In this document: piece after piece, positions 1 to 8,144 of the stretch | Position numbering within the stretch: position 1 is the stretch's first letter | Layout: each line of letters starts with the position of its first letter | NCBI GenBank assembly: GCA_002840715.1 | Contig: PHBW01000032.1 | Location: 1 to 34,249 of the forward strand | Source of the DNA: Chloroflexi bacterium HGW-Chloroflexi-4 | GTDB taxonomy: Bacteria; Chloroflexota; Anaerolineae; Anaerolineales; Anaerolineaceae | Length of the DNA: 34,249 nucleotides | Direction: 5' to 3' | Notes under the pieces: model-generated | Databases searched by the model: none | What the model was told of the DNA's origin: nothing | What the model saw: only the letters and a program-made list of their open reading frames with translations | Translations under genes and position numbers: made by a program

Positions 1-29
1 AGTCGATCAACCAGATGCAAGATATCCAT
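1..29 (-). CDS. Start of an unidentified gene (5' partial)
   Basis: The reverse strand shows AGGAG, a six-base spacer and ATG, and the frame stays open to the window edge, encoding MDILHLVDRL. It lies downstream of coaD on the same strand with no terminator between them, so it is probably the next gene of that operon. Ten residues are too few to name the family. A short conserved protein following coaD would fit the position, but no function is claimed. Confidence 0.6.
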
Positions 30-93
30 TAGATACTCCTTACAGTATTATATCCAATAACTAAGATATCTGTTGCAATATTAGGGCCAACTA

Positions 94-618
94 TTAATCC
101 CTTAAGGTATGTCCAGGGACGATCGGGTTATTATCCCCCAGGTTTAACAGTTTTTTTTTCAATATATCTTCAACAGATTTTGGAACCATGGTGCTAATGT
201 CTCCGCCAAGGGCAGCAATCTCACGCACGGTGGACGAAGAAAGGAAAGTGTGCTCTTCGCTGGTGATGAGCGCCATCATTTCGACATTTTGGGTGAGGCG
301 GTGATTCGCCAGTGCCATGCGGAATTCATATTCAAAATCAGAAAAAACCCTCAGCCCTCTAATCATCACTTTTGCGCCAATGCTTTCGCAAAATTTCACA
401 GTTAACCCGCTATAACCGCAAACAGTTACCTTGGGGTTGTTTTTGAATACGTCCTGAACCAGGGTGATTCTTTCTTCAGGAGAAAGTAAAAAATTCTTAA
501 GCGGTTTATCGTAGACAGCGACCACCAATTCGTCGACCAACTTGGCAGCACGGTTTGCGATATCAATGTGTCCATTATGGATGGGATCAAAAGACCCAGG
601 GAAGACGGCTTTTAACAT
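94..618 (-). CDS. coaD: Phosphopantetheine adenylyltransferase
   Basis: CoaD transfers AMP from ATP to 4'-phosphopantetheine, the penultimate step of coenzyme A synthesis, in the cytosol. The 174-residue protein has the nucleotidyltransferase signature GSFDPIHNGH at residues 8-17 (the HxGH-type ATP site). It also has the CoaD-typical block GLRVFSDFEYE at 88-98 and the second ATP motif SSSTVRE at 127-133. Length is slightly above the usual ~160 because of a short C-terminal extension. The start is supported by TAGGAG, whose first bases overlap the recG stop codon, so coaD is translationally close to recG (6-nt gap) and belongs to the same transcript. Identification is secure. Confidence 0.96.
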   Translation of the reverse strand: MLKAVFPGSFDPIHNGHIDIANRAAKLVDELVVAVYDKPLKNFLLSPEERITLVQDVFKNNPKVTVCGYSGLTVKFCESIGAKVMIRGLRVFSDFEYEFRMALANHRLTQNVEMMALITSEEHTFLSSSTVREIAALGGDISTMVPKSVEDILKKKLLNLGDNNPIVPGHTLRD

Positions 619-624
619 TTGCTC

Positions 625-3078
625 CTAACTCATGTCGCTATTTTCAGAATGCCAAAACTCGGATACTTTACCTAATAATAATGCATTTTCGGGATTTGAA
701 AGCATTGGATCTGCAGTAAAGAGTTCTTCAGCCACACTGCGTGCCTGTTCAATCAAACGAATATCGGTGATGCGGGCCATGCGCAAATCTGCGAAGCCTG
801 ATTGGCGGTAGCCAATGAAATCTCCGGGACCGCGTTGTTCGAGGTCTTTTTCTGCCAAAACGAAACCGTCATTGGTTTCAGTCATCACCTTGAGGCGTTC
901 ATTTTCGAGAGAGTCTTCGGTTTCAGGGATCAAGAGACAAATGGATTGCTCGTCGCCACGTCCGACCCGGCCACGAAGCTGATGAAGTTGTGCCAGACCA
1001 AAACGGTTTGCGCCTTCGATTATCATGACGGTGGCATTTGGGATATCCACACCGACTTCAATCACAGTTGTCGAAACAAGGATGTCAAACGCTTTATTTC
1101 TAAAGTCTTTCATGACCGATTCTTTTTCATCTGGCGTCATCTTGCCGTGCAGCAACCCCACTTTTAAATTGGGGAAAATCTCTTTTTGAAGAACTTCATG
1201 GTCATCCACGGCGGCTTTAACCTCGTCGTTGTCGCCCTGATCGATCAGAGGATAGACAATAAAAGCCTGATGACCATTATCGATATGCGTTCTGACCAAT
1301 TGGTAGGCGCGTTCACGCTCCAATGGACTTAGCACATAGGTCTTGACGGGCTTTCGGCCGACAGGCATTTCATCCATGATGGAAAGCTCAAGATCGCCGT
1401 ACAATGTCAACGCAAGCGATCTGGGGATGGGTGTGGCCGTCATGACCAGCAGATGAGGATTAGTGCCTTTTTTGCGTAATGCAGCTCTCTGAGCCACACC
1501 AAAGCGGTGCTGCTCATCAATGACGGCGAATTGCAGGTTTTTGAACTGGATCGGATCCTCGATCAAAGCATGCGTGCCAATAATGAGTTTGATTGAGCCG
1601 TCCATCAGACCTTGTTTGATGATTTCACGATCCTTGGCGCTGGTATCTCCAGTGAGAAGGTAAATTTCATCACTTTTCAGGGGGGTGTTTGGATTAGCGT
1701 CATCCGCCAGGAATTTTTGCATGGAACGGTAATGCTGTTCTGCCAGGATACTGGTTGGAGCCATAATTACCGCCTGACCGCCTTTTAAAGTGACAATGGC
1801 GGCAGCAAGCGCGGCAATAATGGTTTTACCCGAACCGACATCACCTTGTAGCAAGCGGTTCATCGGGCTGCCGCTGGACAAATCTTTTTGTACTTCAGAA
1901 AATGTTTTTTGCTGAGCTCCGGTTAATTGGAAAGGCAGTCCCTCAATTAATTGGTTGACCTTTTCAGATTCGAGTATGAATTTTTCAGCACTTTGAGTAA
2001 CCCAACTCTTTTTTTGCTGCAAGACACCCAATTGAAGTAAAAAGATCTCGTCAAAGGCAAGGCGGCGTTGCGCTGAATGAAGCGTCTCATAACTTTTAGG
2101 GTAGTGAATTTGGGTTAAGGCCGTGTTCAAATCAACAATATTGGCTTTTGAACGAATTGTCTCAGGAAGGAAATCAGTCACCCGGCTGGCATAGAAACTG
2201 ACTGCCTCGTTGACTGCGGTGCGAACTATTTTTTGTGACAGGCCTGAAGTCAATGGATAAACAGGAATAATGCCGTTGGTGCTCAGATGACTTTGATCCA
2301 GTTCTTCAAAGCTGGGATCGTTCATTTGTTTGCGGCCAAGATAGGGTTCAACTTTGCCAGAGATCACCAATTGTTTGCCGTGCTGAAACTGATTGGCGAA
2401 GTTTTGAGCGTATTTACTACCCCTGAAGAAGGAAAGCCTTAGAAACCCGGTGCCGTCGCTGACCACAACTTCAACTCGAGAAAGCTCACGATTGCGAATT
2501 TTTGTCACTAAAGTGCTTTGGACTGTGGCGATAATGGTCAGAATATCGCCGTATTCTAGGTGGTTTATTGTCTTTAGCGTCGAATAATCGTCGTGGCGGC
2601 GGGGAAAGAAATAGAGTAAATCTCCGATGGTATTGACGCCTAGATTCTTGAAATCAGCAGCCCGATTTACACCAATCTTGTTGAGCAAATGGAGAGGGGC
2701 ACTTAATCCGTGCGTGGGTTTGGGAGGAGGCGCAGAAGGGATGGGCGACGATCTGTGAAAATCATTATTACGGATTGGATTTTGGGGTTTAATTACCTGT
2801 GATTTTTCAATAGAAAGATTTGGTGCTGAAATATCATCTTCGATTAATGGTAGAAGTTCCTTGATTGATTGCTCTCGTTTTTCGGCTGAAGACCTGCTAT
2901 AAGCAGCAAAAAAAGACTCGATTTTGGATTTAAGTTCTTCAGAGATGCCTTCTTTGATTAATTCAGGCCGCAATGCAGGCAGAAACTTTTCTAACCCACC
3001 GATGATGGCTCTGTTGGCGTACTTGTTTTGCACTTCCAACATGAGAATTTTGCGAATTTTGTCCAATGAAATCGGCAT
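625..3078 (-). CDS. recG: ATP-dependent DNA helicase RecG
   Basis: RecG is a superfamily 2 helicase that regresses stalled replication forks and remodels branched DNA. Visible features, in order: an N-terminal extension of about 125 residues with a Pro/Ser-rich linker; the wedge (OB-fold) region at about 150-290; Walker A GDVGSGKT at 412-419; the DEQH Walker B box at 521-524; TATPIPRS from 547; the motif VI region QLRGRVGRG around 700-708; and the TRG-like segment GPGDFIGYRQSG at 750-761. At 817 residues it is about 120 longer than E. coli RecG. The extra length is the N-terminal domain, as seen in some deep-branching bacteria. No strong Shine-Dalgarno precedes the ATG. It lies between degV and coaD in a leftward operon. 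Confidence 0.96.
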   Translation of the reverse strand: MPISLDKIRKILMLEVQNKYANRAIIGGLEKFLPALRPELIKEGISEELKSKIESFFAAYSRSSAEKREQSIKELLPLIEDDISAPNLSIEKSQVIKPQNPIRNNDFHRSSPIPSAPPPKPTHGLSAPLHLLNKIGVNRAADFKNLGVNTIGDLLYFFPRRHDDYSTLKTINHLEYGDILTIIATVQSTLVTKIRNRELSRVEVVVSDGTGFLRLSFFRGSKYAQNFANQFQHGKQLVISGKVEPYLGRKQMNDPSFEELDQSHLSTNGIIPVYPLTSGLSQKIVRTAVNEAVSFYASRVTDFLPETIRSKANIVDLNTALTQIHYPKSYETLHSAQRRLAFDEIFLLQLGVLQQKKSWVTQSAEKFILESEKVNQLIEGLPFQLTGAQQKTFSEVQKDLSSGSPMNRLLQGDVGSGKTIIAALAAAIVTLKGGQAVIMAPTSILAEQHYRSMQKFLADDANPNTPLKSDEIYLLTGDTSAKDREIIKQGLMDGSIKLIIGTHALIEDPIQFKNLQFAVIDEQHRFGVAQRAALRKKGTNPHLLVMTATPIPRSLALTLYGDLELSIMDEMPVGRKPVKTYVLSPLERERAYQLVRTHIDNGHQAFIVYPLIDQGDNDEVKAAVDDHEVLQKEIFPNLKVGLLHGKMTPDEKESVMKDFRNKAFDILVSTTVIEVGVDIPNATVMIIEGANRFGLAQLHQLRGRVGRGDEQSICLLIPETEDSLENERLKVMTETNDGFVLAEKDLEQRGPGDFIGYRQSGFADLRMARITDIRLIEQARSVAEELFTADPMLSNPENALLLGKVSEFWHSENSDMS

Positions 3079-3123
3079 GGGTCTATTTTACCCTATGAAC
3101 AGAAAATCCATTTTGCTTGGGGT

Positions 3124-3975
3124 TTATTCAGTTTTTTCGATGACCACCAACCCAAATCCTTTTGGTCCGATTAAGGAGGCAAGATAAGTATTGTGCGGAT
3201 GTTCAGTGTAAATAGTATCAGGATAGTTTTCTTCAAGGTATTGCTTGACCAATTTTGCTTCCTGGATGGCAGGAGGTGTGGATTGAATAAATGAAACCTG
3301 GTAAAGATCCTCAAACTCTTCAATATATTCGATAAAGTATTCAATCACGCCGTGAATGTTTTTTAATTTGTCAATGGGAGTAAAAACGCCATCTTCAAGG
3401 CTAAAAATTGGCAGCAATGAAAGCATTTCGCCAACCACGCCCTGACCTTTATCAACAAAGCCAGCATTGTGCAAGTAAGAGAGACCTGGAGTGCAGAGCA
3501 ACGTGTAAATGTGTGGAATTTGTTCGCGCAGAGTCTCTTCTATCAGCGTGCCATCAATGTTTTTTGAGATCATGTCCACGGCAGTTTGAACAAGAAAACC
3601 CTGACCAATGGATAGAGATTGACTATCAATCAAGTGAACAGCAGCACGCCCCCGATATTTTTTGAGAATATCCAAAACCGAGTTGTAAGCAGGATTGATC
3701 TCTTTTGAATGTAAAACAATAAACACATCATCAAAATGGTTTACGCTAGATTCAATAACCTCGCGAATCTCATGATATTCAGGAATTCTAACGATGGGTT
3801 CATGAATAAACGGCAACTGCTTTGGAAATTCATTGGTAATCGCCTGAGTTTTTCCTTTTGGATGAACAAAAGAATACTCCGTTTTAAAGTTGATAAAACG
3901 GAGGCAAATATTCTCTGGGAAGTTAACCCTGGTAAATTGTGCGGCGTTGTCAGCGATGATGCAGCTTGAAGGCAT
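3124..3975 (-). CDS. DegV family fatty-acid-binding protein (FakB-like)
   Basis: DegV/FakB proteins bind a fatty acid and present its carboxylate to the kinase FakA, which makes acyl-phosphate for phospholipid synthesis. The 283-residue protein starts with SCIIADNAAQF, where Asp9 matches the family's N-terminal TDS/D block. It continues with the VLHS loop near 87-90 and the HLIDSQSLSIGQGF segment at 114-127, which corresponds to the conserved IDSxxxSxGxG region. The ATG used puts Asp9 at the family-typical position. A GTG nine bases upstream (at 3984) would overlap the fakA stop codon as GTGA and is an alternative start. Immediate linkage to a FakA homologue supports the role. Ligand preference cannot be read from sequence. 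Confidence 0.88.
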   Translation of the reverse strand: MPSSCIIADNAAQFTRVNFPENICLRFINFKTEYSFVHPKGKTQAITNEFPKQLPFIHEPIVRIPEYHEIREVIESSVNHFDDVFIVLHSKEINPAYNSVLDILKKYRGRAAVHLIDSQSLSIGQGFLVQTAVDMISKNIDGTLIEETLREQIPHIYTLLCTPGLSYLHNAGFVDKGQGVVGEMLSLLPIFSLEDGVFTPIDKLKNIHGVIEYFIEYIEEFEDLYQVSFIQSTPPAIQEAKLVKQYLEENYPDTIYTEHPHNTYLASLIGPKGFGLVVIEKTE

Positions 3976-3980
3976 AAAAC

Positions 3981-5663
3981 TCACTCGAGAGACATAATCA
4001 GTTGATAGTGGGGTTGTCCACCTTCGTGCACTTCAATCTCATGGTCGGGATACAGCTGGGTGAGATATTCACTGATTTCTTGAACATCGCTTTGTTCCAT
4101 ATTGTCGCCATAGAATAAGGTAATTCTTTCGCGGGAAGACATATCGGCTTTTTTGAGAAGCATTGTGCAGGCTTCTTTAACAGAATCACCAGAAACCAGT
4201 AATTTTCCATTCAATAAACCAATAATCTTGCCGACTTCAACATCAACGCCATTGAGTTCTACTGTACGTGTGGCGGTAGTAATTTCGCAGGTATCAACTT
4301 CAGATAAAGCTTCAACCATATCCGCAGCGATTTTTTCAACGTCTCCTTCAGGATCAAGGCGGAGCATGGCTGAAAGTCCCTGTGGGATGGTTTTGGATTC
4401 GACAACAAAAACGTTTTTTACACTCACTGATTTGGCTGTGTTGGCCGCCAAAACAATGTTCTTATTGTTTGGAAGAATGATGACATTATTGGTTGGAAGG
4501 TCTTCAAAGGCTTTGAGAATCTCTTCGGTGCTGGGATTCATGGTCTGACCGCCTTCAATGATGGCAGCTACGCCAAGGCTGGCAAGTATTTTTGAAAGTC
4601 CAAGACCAGGAGAGACTGCAACCACTGCGATATTACCTTCGTGGAATTCGTTCAACTGGTAACCGTTGGATTTGTGTTTCGAATTATCCATTTGGAGCTG
4701 AAGGTTTTCCATGGCAACTTTGGACCAGGTGCCGATAGAAGAGATGTAGTTCAACGGTTCATGGCGCCTGTCTGCTTCAACATGGATGTGCATGCGGTAC
4801 ATGCCATCACCCTCACCAACTTGCACAGATGTGCCGATTTCGGATAATTTTTCGTAGAAATTTTCAAGATTTAATGTTTCTGTGGTTGAAAAATCGATGA
4901 CAACTTCAACATCCTGACCTTCTTCGACTTCATCCATGGTATCTGAAAGATCCATACTTGAAATGGGTTGAATCAAAACCGCTGAAGCATCAAGCGTTTG
5001 TCCCTGAATTTGACGCTGCATCCCTTCGAGGATAAAGAATAAGCCCTTACCACCGGAATCAACCACGCCGGCAGATTTTAAAATGGGCAATAATTCAGGA
5101 GTATATTTTACAGATTCATCCGCTGCAGTGACTGCTATTTTTAGCAATTCTTCAAGGTCAGTGGTCTTAACAGCAGCATTTTCAACAGCGATTGAAATAT
5201 CTTTAATGACGGTGAGGATGGTGCCTTCAACCGGACGAACAACACCTTTATAAGCCGTATTGCGGCTTTCAGCCAAAGCGCGTGCAAAAATCTCATGATC
5301 CATTTCAGGAAGGCTGTCGAGGGCGCGGGCAAAACCACGCCAAATTTGAGAAAGAATAACACCAGAATTGCCTCTGGCTCCCATTAAGGCGCCTTGAGCA
5401 ATGTCTTTAGCCATCTTGCCAATATTCGTTTCAGTGGATGCAGCAACTTCATTGAAGGCTGCCTGCATGGTTAAAAGCATGTTTGTGCCTGTATCTCCGT
5501 CTGGAACAGGAAAAACATTGAGGGAATTAACAATTTGTTGATTGGCTTTTAGCCAAAGCAGTGAGGCTTCAAGAAGTTTTTTTAATTTTTGGCCATCGAT
5601 AGAAGTAATGGGTTTTTTGGAATCAGTCACAGTTGTACTCGTTTCAAGAGAAGTAGTTGTCAT
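3981..5663 (-). CDS. fakA: DAK2 domain fatty acid kinase (FakA/YloV-like)
   Basis: This is the ATP-binding subunit of the fatty acid kinase, related to the DhaL subunit of dihydroxyacetone kinase. The N-terminal DAK2 domain (about 30-225) contains PDGDTGTN at 54-61, whose Asp residues coordinate the Mg-ATP pair. It also contains GARGNSG at 95-101 and a DSGGKG motif near 200-205. The C-terminal half (about 330-560) is the DegV-like domain seen in the YloV family, beginning around AVVAVSPGLG. Length 560 matches the family. It lies 27 nt downstream of the Asp23 gene and abuts or overlaps the FakB-like gene, a linkage found in many Gram-positive-type genomes. Expected product: acyl-phosphate, which PlsX (also in this window) can exchange with acyl-ACP. 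Confidence 0.92.
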   Translation of the reverse strand: MTTTSLETSTTVTDSKKPITSIDGQKLKKLLEASLLWLKANQQIVNSLNVFPVPDGDTGTNMLLTMQAAFNEVAASTETNIGKMAKDIAQGALMGARGNSGVILSQIWRGFARALDSLPEMDHEIFARALAESRNTAYKGVVRPVEGTILTVIKDISIAVENAAVKTTDLEELLKIAVTAADESVKYTPELLPILKSAGVVDSGGKGLFFILEGMQRQIQGQTLDASAVLIQPISSMDLSDTMDEVEEGQDVEVVIDFSTTETLNLENFYEKLSEIGTSVQVGEGDGMYRMHIHVEADRRHEPLNYISSIGTWSKVAMENLQLQMDNSKHKSNGYQLNEFHEGNIAVVAVSPGLGLSKILASLGVAAIIEGGQTMNPSTEEILKAFEDLPTNNVIILPNNKNIVLAANTAKSVSVKNVFVVESKTIPQGLSAMLRLDPEGDVEKIAADMVEALSEVDTCEITTATRTVELNGVDVEVGKIIGLLNGKLLVSGDSVKEACTMLLKKADMSSRERITLFYGDNMEQSDVQEISEYLTQLYPDHEIEVHEGGQPHYQLIMSLE

Positions 5664-5690
5664 AATGATTTTCAGCGATAAAGAGTTTAT

Positions 5691-6047
5691 TTAATCTGGA
5701 TTGCTAATACGTAATCCGCGCACGTGAACATTAACCTGATCTACCGATAAACCAGTTGTATTTTCAACCTGATATTTTACATTTTCAGAAACACTTGAGG
5801 CAACAGATTTTATCCTTGTGCCATATTCGACGATCACAAAAATATCAATTTTCACATCGAGGCCATTGAACGCAATTTCAACCCCGTGGATGGGATCTTT
5901 AATTAATACATTGGATAAGCTTTGGGCAAAATTCTTGTCGGCCAAACCAACGATTCCATATGAGGAAAGCGCTGACTGGTAGGCAATTGAAGCAATAGCC
6001 CGGTGAGAGATATAGATACTTCCTAAGGTATTGTCGGCAAAGTTCAT
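5691..6047 (-). CDS. Asp23/Gls24 family envelope stress response protein
   Basis: A 118-residue member of the Asp23/Gls24 (YloU) family, small proteins linked to cell-envelope homeostasis. Evidence is the N-terminal GSIYISHRAIASIAYQSAL block, the alternating strands ending in VDIFVIVEYGTRI-like sequence around residues 65-80, and the C-terminal VNVHVRGL segment (VxVxVxGl) typical of the family. AAGGAAA seven bases before the ATG supports the start. It is the first gene of the leftward operon with fakA, and asp23-fakA linkage is widely conserved. Biochemical activity is unknown for the family. Confidence 0.87.
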   Translation of the reverse strand: MNFADNTLGSIYISHRAIASIAYQSALSSYGIVGLADKNFAQSLSNVLIKDPIHGVEIAFNGLDVKIDIFVIVEYGTRIKSVASSVSENVKYQVENTTGLSVDQVNVHVRGLRISNPD

Positions 6048-6062
6048 AAGATTTTCCTTGTG

Positions 6063-6071
6063 TTTATAACA
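6063..6071 (-). promoter_or_regulatory. Extended -10 element for the asp23-fakA-recG-coaD operon
   Basis: The reverse strand reads TGTTATAAA (TGn followed by TATAAA), ending 15 bases before the Asp23 start codon. No good -35 is visible, which suits an extended -10 promoter. It lies back to back with the rpmB promoter. Confidence 0.5.
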
Positions 6072-6078
6072 TTCTTTC

Positions 6079-6107
6079 TTGAAAAAAGATACGGTTTGTG
6101 ATAAAAT
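6079..6107 (+). promoter_or_regulatory. Sigma-70-type promoter of rpmB
   Basis: TTGAAA, a 17-base spacer and TAAAAT lie on the plus strand, each hexamer matching five of six consensus bases. The predicted start leaves a leader of about 60 bases before the rpmB ATG. Confidence 0.65.
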
Positions 6108-6174
6108 TCGACGTTGCTTGTTATGAATTCAATTGTACCCAAAATTAGTACGTAGTATTGAAAGGGATGTAAAA

Positions 6175-6324
6175 ATGGCAAAGTGCGCGACTTGTGGCAA
6201 GGCAACTGTTTTTGGTCATAATCGTAGTTTTTCTCAGCGAGCTACCAATCGTATGTTCAAACCGAAGCGCCAAATGCATTCGTACCATGGTGAAAAGCAA
6301 CTAGGTTTTGAATTGCTGACATAA
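6175..6324 (+). CDS. rpmB: 50S ribosomal protein L28, apparently damaged by an internal deletion
   Basis: L28 is a small structural protein of the large ribosomal subunit. The first 30 residues are convincing L28: CxxC at C4/C7, then VFGHNRSFSQRATNRMFKP. After KP the frame continues with RQMHSYHGEKQ and ends at 49 residues, which does not resemble L28. In the +1 frame the bases from about 6266 encode SAKCIRTMVKSN and a stop, which matches the expected C-terminal zinc-ribbon segment (C)xxCIRT. The middle strand region (about 17 residues) is absent. The simplest reading is a deletion of 3k+2 bases (roughly 50) between the two parts, joining them out of frame. Start chosen at ATG after AAAGGGATG. 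The gene has a good promoter and terminator, so a sequence or assembly error is as plausible as a real lesion. Confidence 0.75.
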   Translation: MAKCATCGKATVFGHNRSFSQRATNRMFKPKRQMHSYHGEKQLGFELLT

Positions 6325-6328
6325 AAAT

Positions 6329-6362
6329 TGCGGATTGGTTGTTATGCCATCCGCGATTTTTT
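6329..6362. terminator. Bidirectional terminator between rpmB and rpe
   Basis: The GC-rich stem GCGGATTGG pairs with CCATCCGC (one bulged T) and is followed by six T on the plus strand and preceded by a run of A that gives a T-tract on the minus strand. It can end both convergent genes. Confidence 0.75.
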
Positions 6363-6364
6363 GT

Positions 6365-7024
6365 TTAAAGCAAACTGGCTCGCAATTTTTTAACGCCTAA
6401 ATCGATGCCGGCAGGGTAGTGAAATATGGCGGACGCAGAAACGAAGGCGTTGGCGCCAGCAGTTTTCACTAATGAAATAGTCTCAGAATTTATCCCTCCA
6501 TCCACTTCAATGATGGGAGGCGTCTGACATTTTTGGGCGAGTGCGAAGACTTTGGTGATTTTTCCAACAACTTCAGGAATGAATTTTTGGCCAGAGTAGC
6601 CGGGGTTAACGGTCATTACGAGAATCATGTCTGCATAATCTATCAACGGCTCAATGACTTCTGCCGGTGTAGAGGGGTTGATGGCTATCCCGGCTCTGCA
6701 GCCTGCCCCTTTTATGTAAGAAAGCGTTTCTCTAATATTGGGATTATTTTCTGGATGAATGGTAATGTTCGTGGCTCCTGCTTTGATGAAGGCATCCACC
6801 AAATTCTCAGGTTGTTCAATCATTAAATGGCAATCCAGAGGCAGTTGTGTAATTTTGCGGCAGGCTTCAACAATAAATGGTCCCATCGTAAGATTTGGAA
6901 CAAAATGACCGTCCATAACATCGATGTGGATCCAATCAACGCCTGCTTTTTCACAGGCATTAATTTCACTCTGTAAATTTGCAAAATTAGCGGAGAGAAT
7001 TGAGGCCGAAAGAATAAAATTCAT
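6365..7024 (-). CDS. rpe: Ribulose-phosphate 3-epimerase
   Basis: Rpe interconverts ribulose 5-phosphate and xylulose 5-phosphate in the pentose phosphate pathway. The 219-residue TIM-barrel protein has the signature SASILSANFANL at the N-terminus and metal-ligand candidates His33 and Asp35 (WIHIDVMDGHFVPN), His66 (DCHLMIE) and Asp175 (VDGGIN). It also has the VNPGYSGQKFIP loop at about 139-150. Length and motifs fit the family exactly. It is separated by five bases from the upstream Ser/Thr kinase gene on the same strand, so the two are probably co-transcribed, as in the prkC-rpe neighbourhoods of Firmicutes. Confidence 0.96.
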   Translation of the reverse strand: MNFILSASILSANFANLQSEINACEKAGVDWIHIDVMDGHFVPNLTMGPFIVEACRKITQLPLDCHLMIEQPENLVDAFIKAGATNITIHPENNPNIRETLSYIKGAGCRAGIAINPSTPAEVIEPLIDYADMILVMTVNPGYSGQKFIPEVVGKITKVFALAQKCQTPPIIEVDGGINSETISLVKTAGANAFVSASAIFHYPAGIDLGVKKLRASLL

Positions 7025-7029
7025 GAGAT

Positions 7030-8097
7030 TTAGCCAAACAAGGGTTTAATTGAGAACCAGATAAACAGCCAAAATGGAAGTAATCCGCCTACCAATAATA
7101 GACATAAAAGTTCGAGCCCAATCAATTTCCAATCCATAATATTTGAAGATTTATCTGTTTCTGGCGAATAATCTTCATAACTGATTTGGGGAGGTTGGTT
7201 ATTGACCATCATTATTGGGGGCAAGGTTGCATTATTGCGCGCTGCAGCAGGGCGGCTGCGGTAGTTTTCAAGAATTGTGGCAAGAACGCTGCCGAGCTGA
7301 TCTGCGGTGCGATATCTAGCGGCTGGTTCTTTGGAAAGGATCTTGAGAATTATTTGTTCCAGTTCTATGGGGCATTCAGGATTAATATCCCGGGGTGGAA
7401 CAGGCGGCTGTGTCTGGTGCAAGCCGATCAGTTCATCGGTGGATTTCGCATTAAAGGGCAGTTTACCGGTAAACATTTCATACATTACCACGCCCAGTGA
7501 ATATACATCAGAAGCCGGTGAAGGTTGTTCTCCCAAAGCCTGTTCAGGTGAGAGATATTGTGGAGATCCCCAAACTACTTCAGGTTTATTTTCTTCGTTG
7601 ATCGAAGAGAGTGCCCGGGCGATGCCGAAATCAGTAATTTTGAGGCGATGATCCTCTGAAACAATCATGTTTTGAGGTTTTACGTCGCAGTGAACGATCC
7701 CAGCACGATGCGCATAGCCTAAAGCGTTGCAAGCTTGAATCATGAGTGGGATGCCTTCGTTGGCAGAGTAAAATCCCTTTTCACGAATGCGGAATTTGAG
7801 ATCTTTGCCAACCATAAACTCCATCACTATAAAAATACCATGAGGGTCGATGCCAAAATCATGAACGGTCACAATATTGGGATGGGTGAGATTGGCCGCG
7901 GATTTGGCTTCTTGCTTAAAACGATCGCGAAAGCCTTGAAGTTCAGAAAAATCCTGACGGAGCAATTTGATGGCGACCGGACGTTCGAGCATCTGATCAT
8001 AGGCCTCATAGACCAGAGCCATACCCCCTTTGCCGACTTGATGAATCAGCCGGTAACGATTTCCTAAGTAATGAATAGGTGCATTTTTGTCTGACAT
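7030..8097 (-). CDS. Membrane-anchored Ser/Thr protein kinase (PknB/PrkC-like catalytic domain)
   Basis: A Hanks-type kinase of 355 residues. The kinase domain covers about 15-280, with glycine loop GKGGMA (22-27), VAIK Lys44, catalytic loop HCDVKPQN with Asp138, DFG at 156-158 and SPEQ in the activation segment. The catalytic loop has Cys where the usual HRD Arg is, so control by activation-loop phosphorylation may differ. A Pro/Asn-rich linker (about 285-322) leads to one C-terminal membrane segment (about 324-349) and only a few residues after it. There is no extracellular PASTA domain, so it is not a canonical PrkC sensor. A TATAAT box sits eight bases before the ATG, suggesting a leaderless mRNA. 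Substrates are unknown. Confidence 0.93.
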   Translation of the reverse strand: MSDKNAPIHYLGNRYRLIHQVGKGGMALVYEAYDQMLERPVAIKLLRQDFSELQGFRDRFKQEAKSAANLTHPNIVTVHDFGIDPHGIFIVMEFMVGKDLKFRIREKGFYSANEGIPLMIQACNALGYAHRAGIVHCDVKPQNMIVSEDHRLKITDFGIARALSSINEENKPEVVWGSPQYLSPEQALGEQPSPASDVYSLGVVMYEMFTGKLPFNAKSTDELIGLHQTQPPVPPRDINPECPIELEQIILKILSKEPAARYRTADQLGSVLATILENYRSRPAAARNNATLPPIMMVNNQPPQISYEDYSPETDKSSNIMDWKLIGLELLCLLLVGGLLPFWLFIWFSIKPLFG

Positions 8098-8105
8098 ACA
8101 CTGGG

Positions 8106-8133
8106 ATTATAACATAGCAAGGTTTTTATCCAA
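8106..8133 (-). promoter_or_regulatory. Promoter of the Ser/Thr kinase-rpe transcript
   Basis: The reverse strand reads TTGGAT, 16 bases, then TATAAT with an upstream TGT (extended -10, TGTTATAAT). The -10 ends only eight bases before the kinase ATG, so the transcript is predicted to start at or within a base or two of the start codon. Confidence 0.6.
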
Positions 8134-8138
8134 TCGGT

Positions 8139-8144
8139 TATAAT
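8139..8144 (+). promoter_or_regulatory. -10 element of the cation exchanger gene
   Basis: A consensus TATAAT ends nine bases before the exchanger ATG. There is no Shine-Dalgarno sequence and no clear -35, so a leaderless transcript is likely. Confidence 0.5.

Noticed and set aside
802..1167. 121-codon plus-strand frame inside recG
   Set aside because: Shadow of the conserved helicase region on the opposite strand.
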